A stretch of DNA of 64,000 nucleotides from Agapanthus africanus (Eukaryota; Streptophyta; Magnoliopsida; Asparagales; Amaryllidaceae). The number at the start of each line of letters is the position of its first letter. Position 1 is the first letter of the stretch. The DNA is taken from positions 190,419,044-190,483,043 of the forward strand of contig CM057344.1 in assembly GCA_030015575.1 (NCBI GenBank). Reading direction: 5' to 3'. Under the pieces are notes generated by a model, which had not been told where the DNA came from, made no database searches, and worked only from the letters and a program-made list of their open reading frames with translations. The position numbers were made by a program, and so were the translations under genes. Positions 34,200-45,629 of the stretch are shown here, piece by piece.

Positions 34200-36935
34200 A
34201 TACGGAATATTGACCGAACCCGCTTGTTATACTGAGCTGGGGAACGTTGGTCCCGCTCCAACTTATAATTGTTATAAGACAGAGCAGGAAATTGGGGAAT
34301 ACCAGATTTCCCGTGCCGCCCAAACGAAGAGAGTGCATGCTGACGCATCATCTTCGGGTGTGTTCATTATACAGAACTGTTTCTCAGTATCCTCTACGTC
34401 CTGGGTATATGATACCAGATCAGGATCCCAAATATGTAATCTGTTACATAGGGCTACAGATAGGTAGAGAACTGAGAACGGGTGATAAGTTTCATGAGGC
34501 AGAAAACGGGGCAAGTGTTGCAGCCAAGTCTGTTGGTCACTGTCACCCTGTATTACAATACATTGATTTTGAACGAATGTTATTAGATACCGAACCTGAT
34601 ATACCAAATCATATCACTCTCTTTGTTAGAAAAGAAAGGATATAATTTTGTATTGATGGATAATGTTTTGAACATTTCCTATATCAAAAGTTGATCGGTT
34701 CAGGCACGTTATCTAAAAGCATTGATGTTCTAAATCAAACTACAGTTCTTAGTATATGGAACACACACAAGAGGAAGAGTTCAGAAATGAACTAATCTTT
34801 CTTGAGGTATTGTAGACTAGGTCAGATCAATGTGACCTGACTAGCTAGAGTTACATAAAGATGCATATTTAAATTAGTTTGAATTTACATCTTGTGAAAC
34901 TCGCCAGTCATGTCACAAAGTTATAATGACACCAGCTCTGTTTATTGGAAACAGAGAAAGAGTTAGTAAACTCTTGGGATGATACATGTTGATGTATGTA
35001 GGTCCCCTGTCTACACATGCCAAGACCGGTTCTTTATACTTCATTATATTCTCTGATAATCCTTCGAGATTCAGACCTATGTTCCTGTTGAAACACAAGT
35101 CCGAACCTTTTGAGATATTCACAGAATATAAGCGAGAAGTAGAGAACCAGAATACGGGTATAAGTATTATGTCCTATGATGAGATCAAGGAGGAGAATAC
35201 TTGAGCACGGAAATACTGGACTATTCTAAAGGAGAATGAGATTCTCTCTCAGCATTACTCCTCTGTATACACCATGGCACGATGGTATATCGGGGTGGAG
35301 CAATTACACCCTATGTGATAAGGTGTGCTCTATGATGAATACTGCTGAGTTACCTTTTTCCTTTTGGGAGTTATGCACTTGAGAAGTTGCATACCTATTG
35401 AATAGGTTTAGAATCAAATCAGTATCCTACCATTTCATATGTGATATGGAAAGGGAAGAGCCCATGTCTTAAGCTAGTTAAGATTTGGGGTTGTCTGGCC
35501 TATGTCTAAAAACAAAATCCGGACAAGCTCGAGGCAAGGACTGTAATGTAGAACTGGAAAGGTTCTAGCTATACAAACTACAGCTGATGATTTGATAGAA
35601 CCAAAGTATTCAGTAGATACCAACGAACCTCAGCCTCTCCGCCGATCTAGTAGGGTTCCTCACCCACCTGAGAGTTACTTTGTTTTCTCTATGACAGTGG
35701 GAGCGAGGATTGCATCATGAGATGATGACCCAACTAGCTTCGAGCTGGCCATCGAGAGTAAGACTCTGTAAGAATGGCTGGATGCTTAGCGATCTGAGAT
35801 GGAATCCTTATACGCCAACAAAATATGGACTTTGGTTGCTATATCTGAAGGGTTAAATCCCCATCAGGAGCAAGTATATCTTGAGAAGATTACTTGGTGT
35901 AGATGGAAAAGTTAAGACTTTCAAAGCTAGACTTGTTAAAGCTTTTCGTCATCGACCAGGCGTGGATCATGATGAAACTTTTTCTAAGGATCTATGCTTA
36001 AGTCCATTCAGATCCTACTTACCATGACTACGATATCTGGCGGTTGGGTGTCTTGACTGCTTTTCTAAATGATGATTTAGAAGAGTGCGTCTAAAAGTAC
36101 ACAGCCAGAGGGCCTCGTAGACAGTGGGAGCAGCGGAAACGTGTACAAGATGCTTTATAAGATAAAGCAGGCATCGCGGAGTTGGAACATCTGTTTTGAT
36201 GGATTAGTCAAAGAAGTTGACATCATCAAAATGGTAGATGAACCTTGTATAAACAAGAAGGCAGTAGGGAGTATGGTGACGATCCTCGTAGAGTACGTGG
36301 ATGACATACTCTTGATAGGGAAGGAGTTTCCTATGCTACGCTCGGTCAATCTCCGTTTATCACCAAAATTCTCCACATAGGATCAAAGTGATACCTACTA
36401 AATCCTGGATTTTGGATCTATGAGATAGATCTAATTGGATGTTAGGACTCTCACTAGTTGTAGTGAGACGGTATCAACCGATCCTGGGGAAAATCACTGG
36501 AAAGGTTCCAGGGTGATAAGGACGACTGAATGTCAGTCGCAGGCATTGTCTTTACCCTCAGTAAAGGGACGGTATGTTGGAAGAGTTCCAAGCTAGATAC
36601 CGTGACATACTAGACGATAAAGGCTGGATACATCGCTACTTAAGATGCTACCAAAGAGGCTGTTTGGATGTATATTGGTTCATGAGATGAACTATGTTCC
36701 TCCCATTGTGAGACAATGGAGTTGTGGCTTATGCCAAGGAACGCCGGTCCCATCAATGATCCAGACTTATTCTAAGGCAGTATCACCTGATCATGGAGAT
36801 AGTTGATCTCCAGGGTGATCGAGGTAAGGAGAGTAGACTCAGAGGACAACACAGCGGATCCACTCACAAAGGCCTGTTCCCAGAGAGAGACACTTTTATG
36901 GGATGGTTGAGTATGAGATACTACAACCACTGCTA
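34200..36935 (+). pseudogene. Copia pol remnant of Cop-1 (protease, integrase, RT, RNase H)
   Basis: Recognisable parts in Copia order: protease-like stretch (about 34340-34460, SSTSWVYD...GSQICN), pre-integrase zinc-binding region (about 34700-34900), integrase core (about 34930-35300), reverse transcriptase (about 35800-36390, with EYVDDILLIGKE) and RNase H (about 36450-36930, ending near a DPLTK-like stretch). Together these would have cut the polyprotein, copied the RNA and inserted the DNA. The frame is broken in more than ten places. Confidence 0.85.
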
Positions 36936-36950
36936 CAGATGGCCCTAGTG

Positions 36951-36962
36951 CAAGTGGGAGAT
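36951..36962 (+). other. Polypurine tract of Cop-1
   Basis: CAAGTGGGAGAT immediately before the 3' LTR; B has the same tract before 57714. Confidence 0.9.
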
Positions 36963-39200
36963 TGTTAGTTATATGTATGCCCTAGAGGCCATTACTGTAC
37001 ATAGGATGTATATTGTAGTGGATGCTGGGACATATATAGGGAGGACTTTCTTGCTCGACATGATAGTATGCTATCTGGTTACCCTTTACCTTAACGTGTA
37101 TACTGATTGTCTCTCTATTACATGTTGGTAAAGCCCTTAGGATGTGTGCTTGACTACCTGGACTATGATGAGATCATACTAGTGGGGACAGATAGTCTAT
37201 AAGTACATCCTTCAAAGTCCCTAGTCGTGGGTGTATCGAGATGGGGCATCGATATACCAGAGTAGACTAGCGTGTACCTTCTCGACCCATACAGATGGGC
37301 GATGGATGATCCCATATCCATTGGTGTTTGACATCAGAGATGATATACGGGTGCTCAGTAGAGACTGGGTACACTGGACGGACTCGCCGAGAACTCCCAG
37401 ATGGTATTATACCTCACGTCAGATGGCAGTTCTCTGGTGACACTGGTACAGAGTAGTCTGTTGACCCGAGATCGTCATAGAGTCTTGTGTGGTTCCCACT
37501 GTGCTTTGATTTCCATCTTACCACGTCCAAGAGGGCGTGCAAAACGGTGGTTTTTGGGTACAGTCCCGAGTCACATGGAGGCAATGAGCGATAGGAGGGG
37601 ATTCGTCTCTCCCGGTATAGGGAGTTGATGTTGCGCTGTGTTCGATTGGCTATAACAGGAAATCCCTGGCCAGGGTTGCTGAGATTTACTGGTAAGTGTT
37701 ACCAGTAGTTTCTCGAACGGTTATAGACCTCATATCGACACGACTTATTGAGCTATTGGGGTCTGACGTATACCACCCCTAGGCGAGATATGCGACATAT
37801 CAGACGATCAGACCGGACTGTACGGTAGTGTTACTGGTCGGATTCACTGGAGTGTGAGCGGGCTTGCTCGTCGATCTTCAGATCGCTCAATACCCGGGTG
37901 GCCGTTACGTTTAGCAGACCGCTTGCGGCTTGTGGGTGTTTGATATGATCATCGCCTGCTGCCGGCGTATTGACGAGTCTTTAGAGTCCTACACAGAGGT
38001 TTCCTGGCTCAAGCGAAACGAAATAGGAGCGCATATGAGATATGTGCGGGACCGAGAATAATGCGTGTATGTGATACCGTATTCTATTCTCGCGATAAAT
38101 ATATCGAATGGTTGTATGCGATATAACCTAGTTATCGATTCAAGCGATGATTCGATAAGCCGATATATTGTATACTAGTCGGTTGTGTGCGACATAACCG
38201 GGTCATTGAATCAAGTGTTGATTTAATGATTTAATGTATAATTATATATTTGATATATTACTTTGCATTAACTAGTATCGGTTTACTTAAGATGGATTTT
38301 CTCACTCGGATGTGCGCATTATATATGCGATATACTTTTGTGCACTTGATTGTATCATGTTTGATGATACAAGTCATGCTAGGGTTCAAGTGTAAAGATT
38401 AAACCTTGGTTAATGAAATGGTTAGGGTTTATAATTTGTTATTCATTTATCTATTTAATTATCCTTTTTACTTTTGATAAATGAATAAAAGAAATGAGAA
38501 AAGAATGGTGGCTAAATTTGTTCTTTAGTTGAAGATTCATGAACCTTTGACTTTGTCCACCATTCTTATCTCATGCTTAACCTAACCATTCTTTAACCAT
38601 GATTTACTCTCTACATCTAACCATGGTTCAAGTTATGATAAGATTATTATTCTTTTCATTTTGAGAATAATCTAATCATAATTTTCTTCTTCATATTCTT
38701 CTTCTTCTTCATTGAACTAAAGAAGAAAAACCTTGACCTCATCAATGGTGATTGATGAATTTGAGTGAGAAATCCAATTCTAAAGTTTACCCACTTCCTA
38801 TTTCTTCATCCTCTACCTCTTGCCAAGTAGTAGAGTGTGTTTCCTTCACAACTTTTCACGGTTTGGTGAAGGTGGAGCTTGATTCATCGATGCTTCGACG
38901 TAGATCATCTTCGGCATGGACATCGACGACCTAGCTTGCCCATTCTCCGACGAAGCCGATCCTAGAGCCCGGATTTGATTTGGACAGCGGAGAGGACCTC
39001 GTTGCGGAGCAGTGGAGGTGGAGCACCGGATCTACAAAGGTTGTATTTCCGTTTTCTCATTAGTTAAGTGTTAACTAGTACTTTTTCGCCTAGACATCTA
39101 GTTATCGATCCGTAGTTTAGGGTTTGTAGGCACCATATTCTTTGAAATTGCCATGGTTGATGGCTTGGGAGACCTCACTAGCGTGCCTAGGAACCCTGCA
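36963..39200 (+). repeat. 3' LTR of Cop-1
   Basis: 2238 bp, same length and ends as the 5' LTR, followed by the second TTTTC. Confidence 0.95.
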
Positions 39201-39205
39201 TTTTC

Positions 39206-39650
39206 GTCTAGAGAGGTCTTGCTCAGACGTGGTGCGAGTCAGTTGAAAGAGGTCGAACTGCAGATCTACTTCCTATGACTTGGGATGAGTTCATAGCTGT
39301 ATTTCTTGCTCGTTTCTTTCCGGATAGCGTTCAAAGTGCCCGAGATCATAGTTTCGAGTCTTTGTGCAAGGCTCCAGGGATGACAGTGTCCGAGTATGAT
39401 ATCCAGTTTACTCAGTTATCCCGATATGCTCCTTACCTGGTGGACACCGAAGGGAAACGCATAAAGAGGTTTGTGCGGGGACTTGACGCGCAGTTATTTC
39501 TTGCCATCGGCGCCCAGCATTTTGACACTTATACAGCCGCGATGGATGCAGCCTTACTTTTGGAGGAGCACATTTCTGAGACTTCGGTCATTTTTGGACC
39601 GAAGCGGACTCGTACCGGTATGCCAGCTCAGAGGCGGTTAGGTTGACGTC
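39206..39650 (+). pseudogene. D gag remnant, second part
   Basis: Continues the gag of D after Cop-1. A clear retrotransposon gag core is seen (TWDEFIAVFLARFFPDSV, then a segment with LDAQLFLAIGAQHFDTY), typical of plant Ty3/Gypsy capsid. Gag forms the particle in which the element's RNA is copied. The zinc-knuckle part expected downstream is not obvious. Confidence 0.85.
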
Positions 39651-39699
39651 GTGACAAGTGTTATTTCAGTATTTTCTTTCTATGCGTGTATTTCTTTTG

Positions 39700-41143
39700 T
39701 TGTTTGAACCTGTATCTACGCACTTTGTACCGAGATTGGACCGAGAGTCATCCTTGCTTGATCTGCCGCTTGTTGTAATTTCTTCCGTAGGCTAATCTTT
39801 TGTCGCTCGAAATGTTTTTGTTCGTGTTTGTTTTGTTCGTATCGGAGATAGGGATTCTTCTGTCAATTTGATTCTTCTCGATTTGTTGTACTCCGAAGTT
39901 CTTCTGGGCTTGGATTGGTTAGCCACGTGTTATGCATCCATGGACTGCCGCGAGAAGGCAATCAGATTTAGTTTTCCGAGTGAGCCAGTTCTTGTTTTCA
40001 GGGAGACCGTAGCGTCGCCTTTCCCAGTTTGATTTCTTCTCTTCACGCTAGTCAGCTTTTGAGAAAAGGATGTCAGGAATTCTTGGCATATGTTTGTGAT
40101 GTTAGAGCCGCAGAGGTCCCGTTGGACCAGGTCTCGATTGTGAGGGAATTTCAAGATGTCTTTCCTGACAAGTTGCTTGATTTGTTGCCAGAGCGCGATA
40201 TTGAGTTCTACTTTGACTTGATCCCCGGCACGGGGCATATTTCTCTACCGCCTTATCAGATGGCCCTGGCGGAGTTTAAAGAGCTGAAGGATCAGTAGCA
40301 AGATTTGTTGGATAAAGGGCTTGTTTGTCCGAGTGTGTCTCTTTGGAGAGCTCTTGTCCTGTTCATCAAGAAGAAAGATGGTAGTTTGTGTTTGTGCATC
40401 GATTATCGTCAGTTGAATCGGGTTACTGTGCAGAACAAATATCCCTTATCTCGCATCGACGATTTATTTGATCAGCTCCACGGTGCGGGACATTTCTTGA
40501 AGATTGACTTGCGATCAGTTTACCATCAATTGCAGGGTTCGAGAGGATGATATTCCGAAGACTGCTTTTCGCATGCGCTACGGACATTATGAGTTTTTGA
40601 TGATGTCGATCGAGCTCACCAATGCCCCGACAGCGTTCATGGATTGGATGAACCGCATATTCAGGCCGTTTCTTGATCAGTTATTATCTTGTTCGTTGAG
40701 AACATCCTACTATACTTTTGGAACTGAGAGGAGCCTGGGCAATATTTGAGGATTTCGTTGCAGACTTTGAGGGAGCACCAGCTAATCGCTAAATTATCCA
40801 AGTGTGATTTCTAGTTAGATGGTGTTGACTTTTTGGGACTCGTAGTTACGAGAGAATGGTATATGTATGGAGCCGAAGAAGATCGAGGTCGTTCAGCACT
40901 GGTCCAGACCTGCACCAGTGACGGAGGTTCGCAGCTTTTTGGAGTTGGCCGGATATTATCGACGCTTTGTTAGGATTTTTCTCGTATAGCTGCACCGTTG
41001 ACCGGATTGACCCGGAAGGGAGTTCCTTTTTCTTTGGACTGATGCATGCGAGCAGAACTTTCAACAGTTGAAGACTCGTTTGACTACAGCGCTAATATTA
41101 TTTTTGCCTTCGGGATCAGGAGGTTTTGTTGGTTATTGCGATA
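39700..41143 (+). pseudogene. D protease and RT remnant (interrupted by C)
   Basis: The protease tail reads ILLDLLYSEVLLGLDWLATC (about 39850-39940), then a linker. Reverse transcriptase starts near 40100 with well-kept stretches ([50 protein letters not shown]). The connection region follows to 41143, where element C is inserted. Gypsy domain order. It is broken in several places. CGATA at 41139-41143 is the left target duplication of C. Confidence 0.85.
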
Positions 41144-43242
41144 TGTTGGATATAGTGCCCTCTAAGTCAATTATTGGATCGCAGGTACGTGATTGCAATG
41201 ATTGAGGGAGGACCTATACCAATAAAACAGTCTTACTCGAGATGATAGTATGCTATCTGGTTTGTCTTTATCACTGTTACACTTTGATAGAGCCCTTAGG
41301 ATCTTGCTTGACTACCAACAGTATGATGGCGATCATATACGTGAGAGTTGGGTAGTCTATAAGCACATCCTTAATTTTGGTCCCTAGTCGTGGGAGTTTC
41401 GAGACAGGACATCGATACTCCAGAGTAGACCAGTGTATCCATTCGAGACCCCGACGAGGGGCGGTGGCCGGTCTCACAAGCCATTGGTGTTAGTTGATTC
41501 ACCTAAGATGTATACAGGTGCTCATTGGGTTATGAGTACACCGGACAGGACTCGCCGGGAACTTTCTGGTTGGTATTATACCTAGCGTCAGATAGCAGTT
41601 CCCTGGTGATATTTGTACAGGTTAGTTCATCGACCTAAGGTCGTCATTTGTCTCGTGTGAGTTCCCACTGTGCTTTGATTTATACCCTACCACGGGTCAA
41701 AGGAGTCGTGCAAACAGGTATTTTTTGGGTACAGTCCCGAGCCACATGGAGGCAGTGAGCAGATCGTCGGGGATTCGTCTCTCCCGGTATTGGGAGTGAG
41801 ATCGTGCTATGTTTAGGAGATCCATTACATGAAATCCCTAGCCAGGGTAATCGAGATTTACTGGAAAGTATTCCAGTAGTATCTCAGGGTGTTCTGGGCT
41901 ACTCTCTCACACGACTTATACAGCTATTGGGGGTCTGTCGTTTACCAGCCCCCTAGGGCCTATATGCGATACTCATAGACGAATGGACCGGACTGTACGG
42001 ATATTGTCACTGTCAGGCTCAGTAGGGTTTCTGGATGAGTTCGCTCGTCAGCTCCCCTTCCGATCAATACATAAGCAACCGTTACGTACAGCTTGTACCT
42101 CTGACGTGCTAGAGGTTATACCCAGTGCCAGTGTGTTGATGAGTCATTAGAGTCTCCCACAGACAGTTTCCCAAGTTCGGGCGAAACGTTGTAGAGGCCG
42201 TATGGTTTTATGGTAGGGTTCGGAAAATGCACGTGCGTTTTCGCACGTGTCATTTTTCGGGCAGATAATACTAGTGGGCTTTGGTTTAAGCCGGATCCGA
42301 GTATTATACTGTATAGATATAATATCTTTGTCTCAGATGCATTTGTATTCGATCATAATACAAATGCGGGTATGTTTATACTGTTACGGGGTTATCCTGA
42401 AACTCGTTTCGGGATCACTTTTGGAAGTTGCCAGTTTCCATTTTTCTATCACCCGTCTTTAACATTCGGTTAAAGACGGATTTATCTTTCCTTCATTGGG
42501 TGAGTCATTGTGTGTGGAAGCTTCAAGATTGGTGACTAGGATGGTGAGGTGGCTTAGTTCATTAATGAAGCATTTAATGAGTGATGAGTTGTTATGGTGA
42601 CTAGGTTAATGATTCATTGATTTGCATTTATTGTTTTAAGTGTGTCATCCTTTTTCATTGAGTGTTATGATAAGGTTATTTGTTAAGGTCACCCCCTCCT
42701 CTCTCCTACACTCACCCTCCTCTTCATATATTTTGGTCGGCCCCCTCTTTTTGAAAGGTGGGATGATTATGCTTGAAAAGATTATGATAGTTTGGTGTAT
42801 GGAAATTTCTTAGCTCATTTTATTCCATCACAATTTCAATTGGCAACTTCATTAACCGTTCGTCCATAGCTTTGGACGTAACGAGACAAAGTGTTCTACT
42901 CATTCTCTACATCAATCTTGGTCATCTCTTTTAGCAAACTTGATGATCGAGTTGCCTCGATTCAGAGGCGGGAGCCCGTTTAAAGATCCGTCGACGTGGT
43001 GCCACCTGGACAACGAGACCGGAGATCGAGCGAGTTCGGATCAGCTGCAACAAAGCGTGGGGTGATGGTTGAAGAACGAAGGACCCGGATCGTTCGGTAT
43101 AACATTTCTTCCCACTTTACAGTATGTTAGTTTAGAGTTAATGGTAGATCCTGGGATATAGTATACGATAGTGCTAGTTGTAAAAGTTTTGTTCCGCATT
43201 TTGGCGTCTGAAAGACGGCCGGGACGCTACCGTAGACTTACA
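41144..43242 (+). repeat. 5' LTR of C
   Basis: Begins TGTTGGATATAGTGCCCTC and ends AGACTTACA, followed by T and the primer-binding site. It contains a hairpin-like GCACGTGCGTTTTCGCACGTG stretch near 42230. Confidence 0.95.
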
Positions 43243-43243
43243 T

Positions 43244-43255
43244 TGGTATCAGAGC
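43244..43255 (+). other. Primer-binding site of C (initiator tRNA-Met)
   Basis: TGGTATCAGAGC one base after the LTR end. Confidence 0.95.
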
Positions 43256-45600
43256 CTCGCCATTAAGCTTTACTAACTTGTGCTAACGTGTTTAAAACAT
43301 CGATCGAACGGATTTTCAAAAATCACAATTTTCAAGTTTAAAGTTTCTGTTGATTTTAAATCTGTTCTAAAAATTATTTTGACCATACCAGAAAATTAAG
43401 CAGGCTTTTTAATGGAAATAGAAGAAAAACGATCCACCAATTCGACCGTACGGCCGCGGATACGCGGTCAAAGCCTAGCTTTGACCGCGAAAGCTCGGCC
43501 GTCTTAGTGACTTGGTGGACCAGTTTTCTTCTGGGCTTTCATCTTGGGAAATTGTGGTTTCTGGTAATGTTCTTTTGGGCCCAGTTTTTATTACTATACA
43601 GCAGATGTATGTGGGGCCCACTTCGGGAAATTTTGTCGATCGAAATTTTAAACTTGTTAGTTTACAGTACTTATATTATATCTCCGACCGGGAATGTCAT
43701 TTGAGCGGTAAACTGCGTCTAATTGCTATAGTTCTTTTAGACGGGTTTGCGAACGTGACATTCGCGTTGATGTTCTGTGTTGTGCTGTGATGTTGCGAAT
43801 ATGTCGTGGTGGATGGCAGTGTGCAATGGTAGTGTTGTTTGGATTTATTTGTACATTTGATATTGCGGGGCGAGCGTCTGACATGTGGATTGCCGTCACT
43901 GCCTGTTTGTATATTATTCTTTTGGGGCACGACCGGGCTGAGGTCGATGTACCCGTTGTATATATTTTCTTTTATGTACTAGGATTACCCCGCGCTGGGG
44001 TGCACGGATAGCCGGGTTCTGGAGGGCAACAGGTCTGTATCTCATGGCTTTGAGAGGCAGATGGCCTCACTCTAGAATTGGCAGACTATTCGCCGCACTC
44101 GTAGGGGGTATAGGTTGACCCAAGGAGGGGTGCTCAAGTTACCGGATTCCGTGAAGTGCTGGGTGGTCCATTCACTTTGCTGTAGGGGGCTGCCTCGCTT
44201 CAGGTCTTGGCAGGTTGCTTGCCGCACCCGTAGGGGTCTAGGTTTCATTGCACAGGCTATCCACACGACCAGGGGAATGTCGGGTTTCGTAGCGGCTCTG
44301 TGAAACCCGGGGATCCCAGATTATCTGTATTGTTCTGTGATGTTTATTACTTTTCTGTGATGTTGCATTTATCATGCCTGGAGCGATTATTATATATTAG
44401 AATATATACTATTAGATATTGTATATGTTTTACACCCGCGCTAGTCCAATCCCCGCTCTGTCGTTAGTTAAGTAACCTAACGGGTGATGACGGGACCCAG
44501 TGACGAATGCGGATGGCATATACGTACATTTTATTTTCGTTCTTTTCTGGTGTGATTGATTGATGGGACTGCATTGATTCTTATCAATGCAAGGATAAAA
44601 CAAACCTATTTTGATGTTGTTGGACCAAATTTTAAAAAAAAGAGTTATTACAAAGACGTTTCCTTTTGTTATGCACAGTGGTATTCGGTTATGAATATCC
44701 AGCACCTCATTCGACGAGGCAAGGGCTGAGATCCCTTCACCGGGAGTGACCCCTTGGGCAGAAGTTTGTGTCAGGGTAATAACTTCAGTATAGTCGATCA
44801 CAAGTTGCTTTGCATCATGGTATTCAGTTTGAATATCCTGCACCTCATTCCACGAGGAAAGAGCCGAGATCCCTTCACCGGGAGTGATCTCTTTAGCAAA
44901 GGTTTTCGCCACTATATTTTTATAAAAAGCTATCAGATTCCTTCAACGAGATCAAGTTCGTTACGTTAAAGGTTTTTCGCCAAAAACCAGCCGTAATCCT
45001 CCGTCATTTCTTATGGATGGTCAGTAGTATTCAAGCTATGTTTGTTGGCCTACGTCAAGGCATAGTGTTTGGTAGCTGCTGGGTATTCATTTGTTGCATA
45101 GATAGATGCATTAGTTTGGGACAGACGTACAGCCTTGTTGGCCTACGTCAAGGGCATGTACGATGACCTAAATTAATCAGGACAACGACGGGTAGAACTT
45201 GACATGTGGCTTATGATTTGTTGGCCTACGTCAAGGTCATAAGAGCATAGGATAAAAATTACATCGGGAGTTTCAAACATACAGGAAACTTGCCAAACTT
45301 GCGCATACCTTCTGGAGTGTGATAATGTGAGTGCATACCGTCACGTTATCATGTGATGATAGTTGGATCCCGATTCCCACTGATGAGTTAGTTTACTCTT
45401 TGGATGATCCCGACTAATTCTTCTTTCAGGTTTGGAGGAGAATTTGAGATAACAGTGAGAGGTTTCCTAATTAGATAAAGTGATAACCATTCTGATCTAG
45501 GTTAGAGTGCATGCAGAGTGTTTCTTTTCTCTCTCTCTCTTTCTTTGGCAGCGACCTTTGACCGACCCTAGACTATAGCTCAATGACCAAGTTGACCGAA
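43256..45600 (+). ncRNA. C leader with structured-RNA region (candidate)
   Basis: About 2.3 kb with no recognisable gag. Stems at 44281-45374: CGGGTTTC/GAAACCCG (44281-44288 with 44302-44309); CGTTAG/CTAACG (44462-44467 with 44477-44482); twin units CAAGGG/CCCTTG (44720-44725 with 44751-44756) and AAAGAG/CTCTTT (44858-44863 with 44889-44894); GGTTTTT/AAAAACC (about 44970-44987); three hairpins with tip TTGTTGGCCTACGTCAAGG (45042-45060, 45135-45153, 45218-45236); ATCGGGA/TCCCGAT (45263-45269 with 45368-45374). A pyrimidine run then CAG ends at 45551. The order is the same as in family 1 while much of the sequence differs. Confidence 0.6.
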
Positions 45601-45629
45601 CCTTCTTAAAATACTGTCTTTTGGATTGT

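Larger units (their letters stand above)
31049..34200 (+). other. Cop-1 leader, about 3.1 kb with no recognisable gag
   Basis: In ordinary Copia elements gag begins soon after the primer-binding site. Here I see no gag in 3.1 kb. Contents in order: GC-rich inverted segment (about 31230-31290), the segment shared with Gypsy element A (31573-31705), a GTAAGT at 32339-32344, a 135-codon open frame (32333-32740), the stem-loop region (32777-33960), and a polypyrimidine run with CAG ending at 34165. The same order is present in M1 and B. Confidence 0.75.
28798..39200 (+). mobile_element. Copia family-1 element Cop-1, complete from LTR to LTR
   Basis: A 10.4-kb element with two LTRs of exactly 2238 bp (28798-31035 and 36963-39200), TG...CA ends, primer-binding site, polypurine tract and a perfect 5-bp target duplication TTTTC (28793-28797 and 39201-39205). 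Domain order protease, integrase, RT, RNase H identifies Copia. The structure is whole, but pol is broken in more than ten places and no gag is recognisable, so it would have depended on proteins made elsewhere. The LTRs differ at roughly 8 sites by eye, which makes it the youngest element here, probably a few hundred thousand years at most. Confidence 0.95.
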
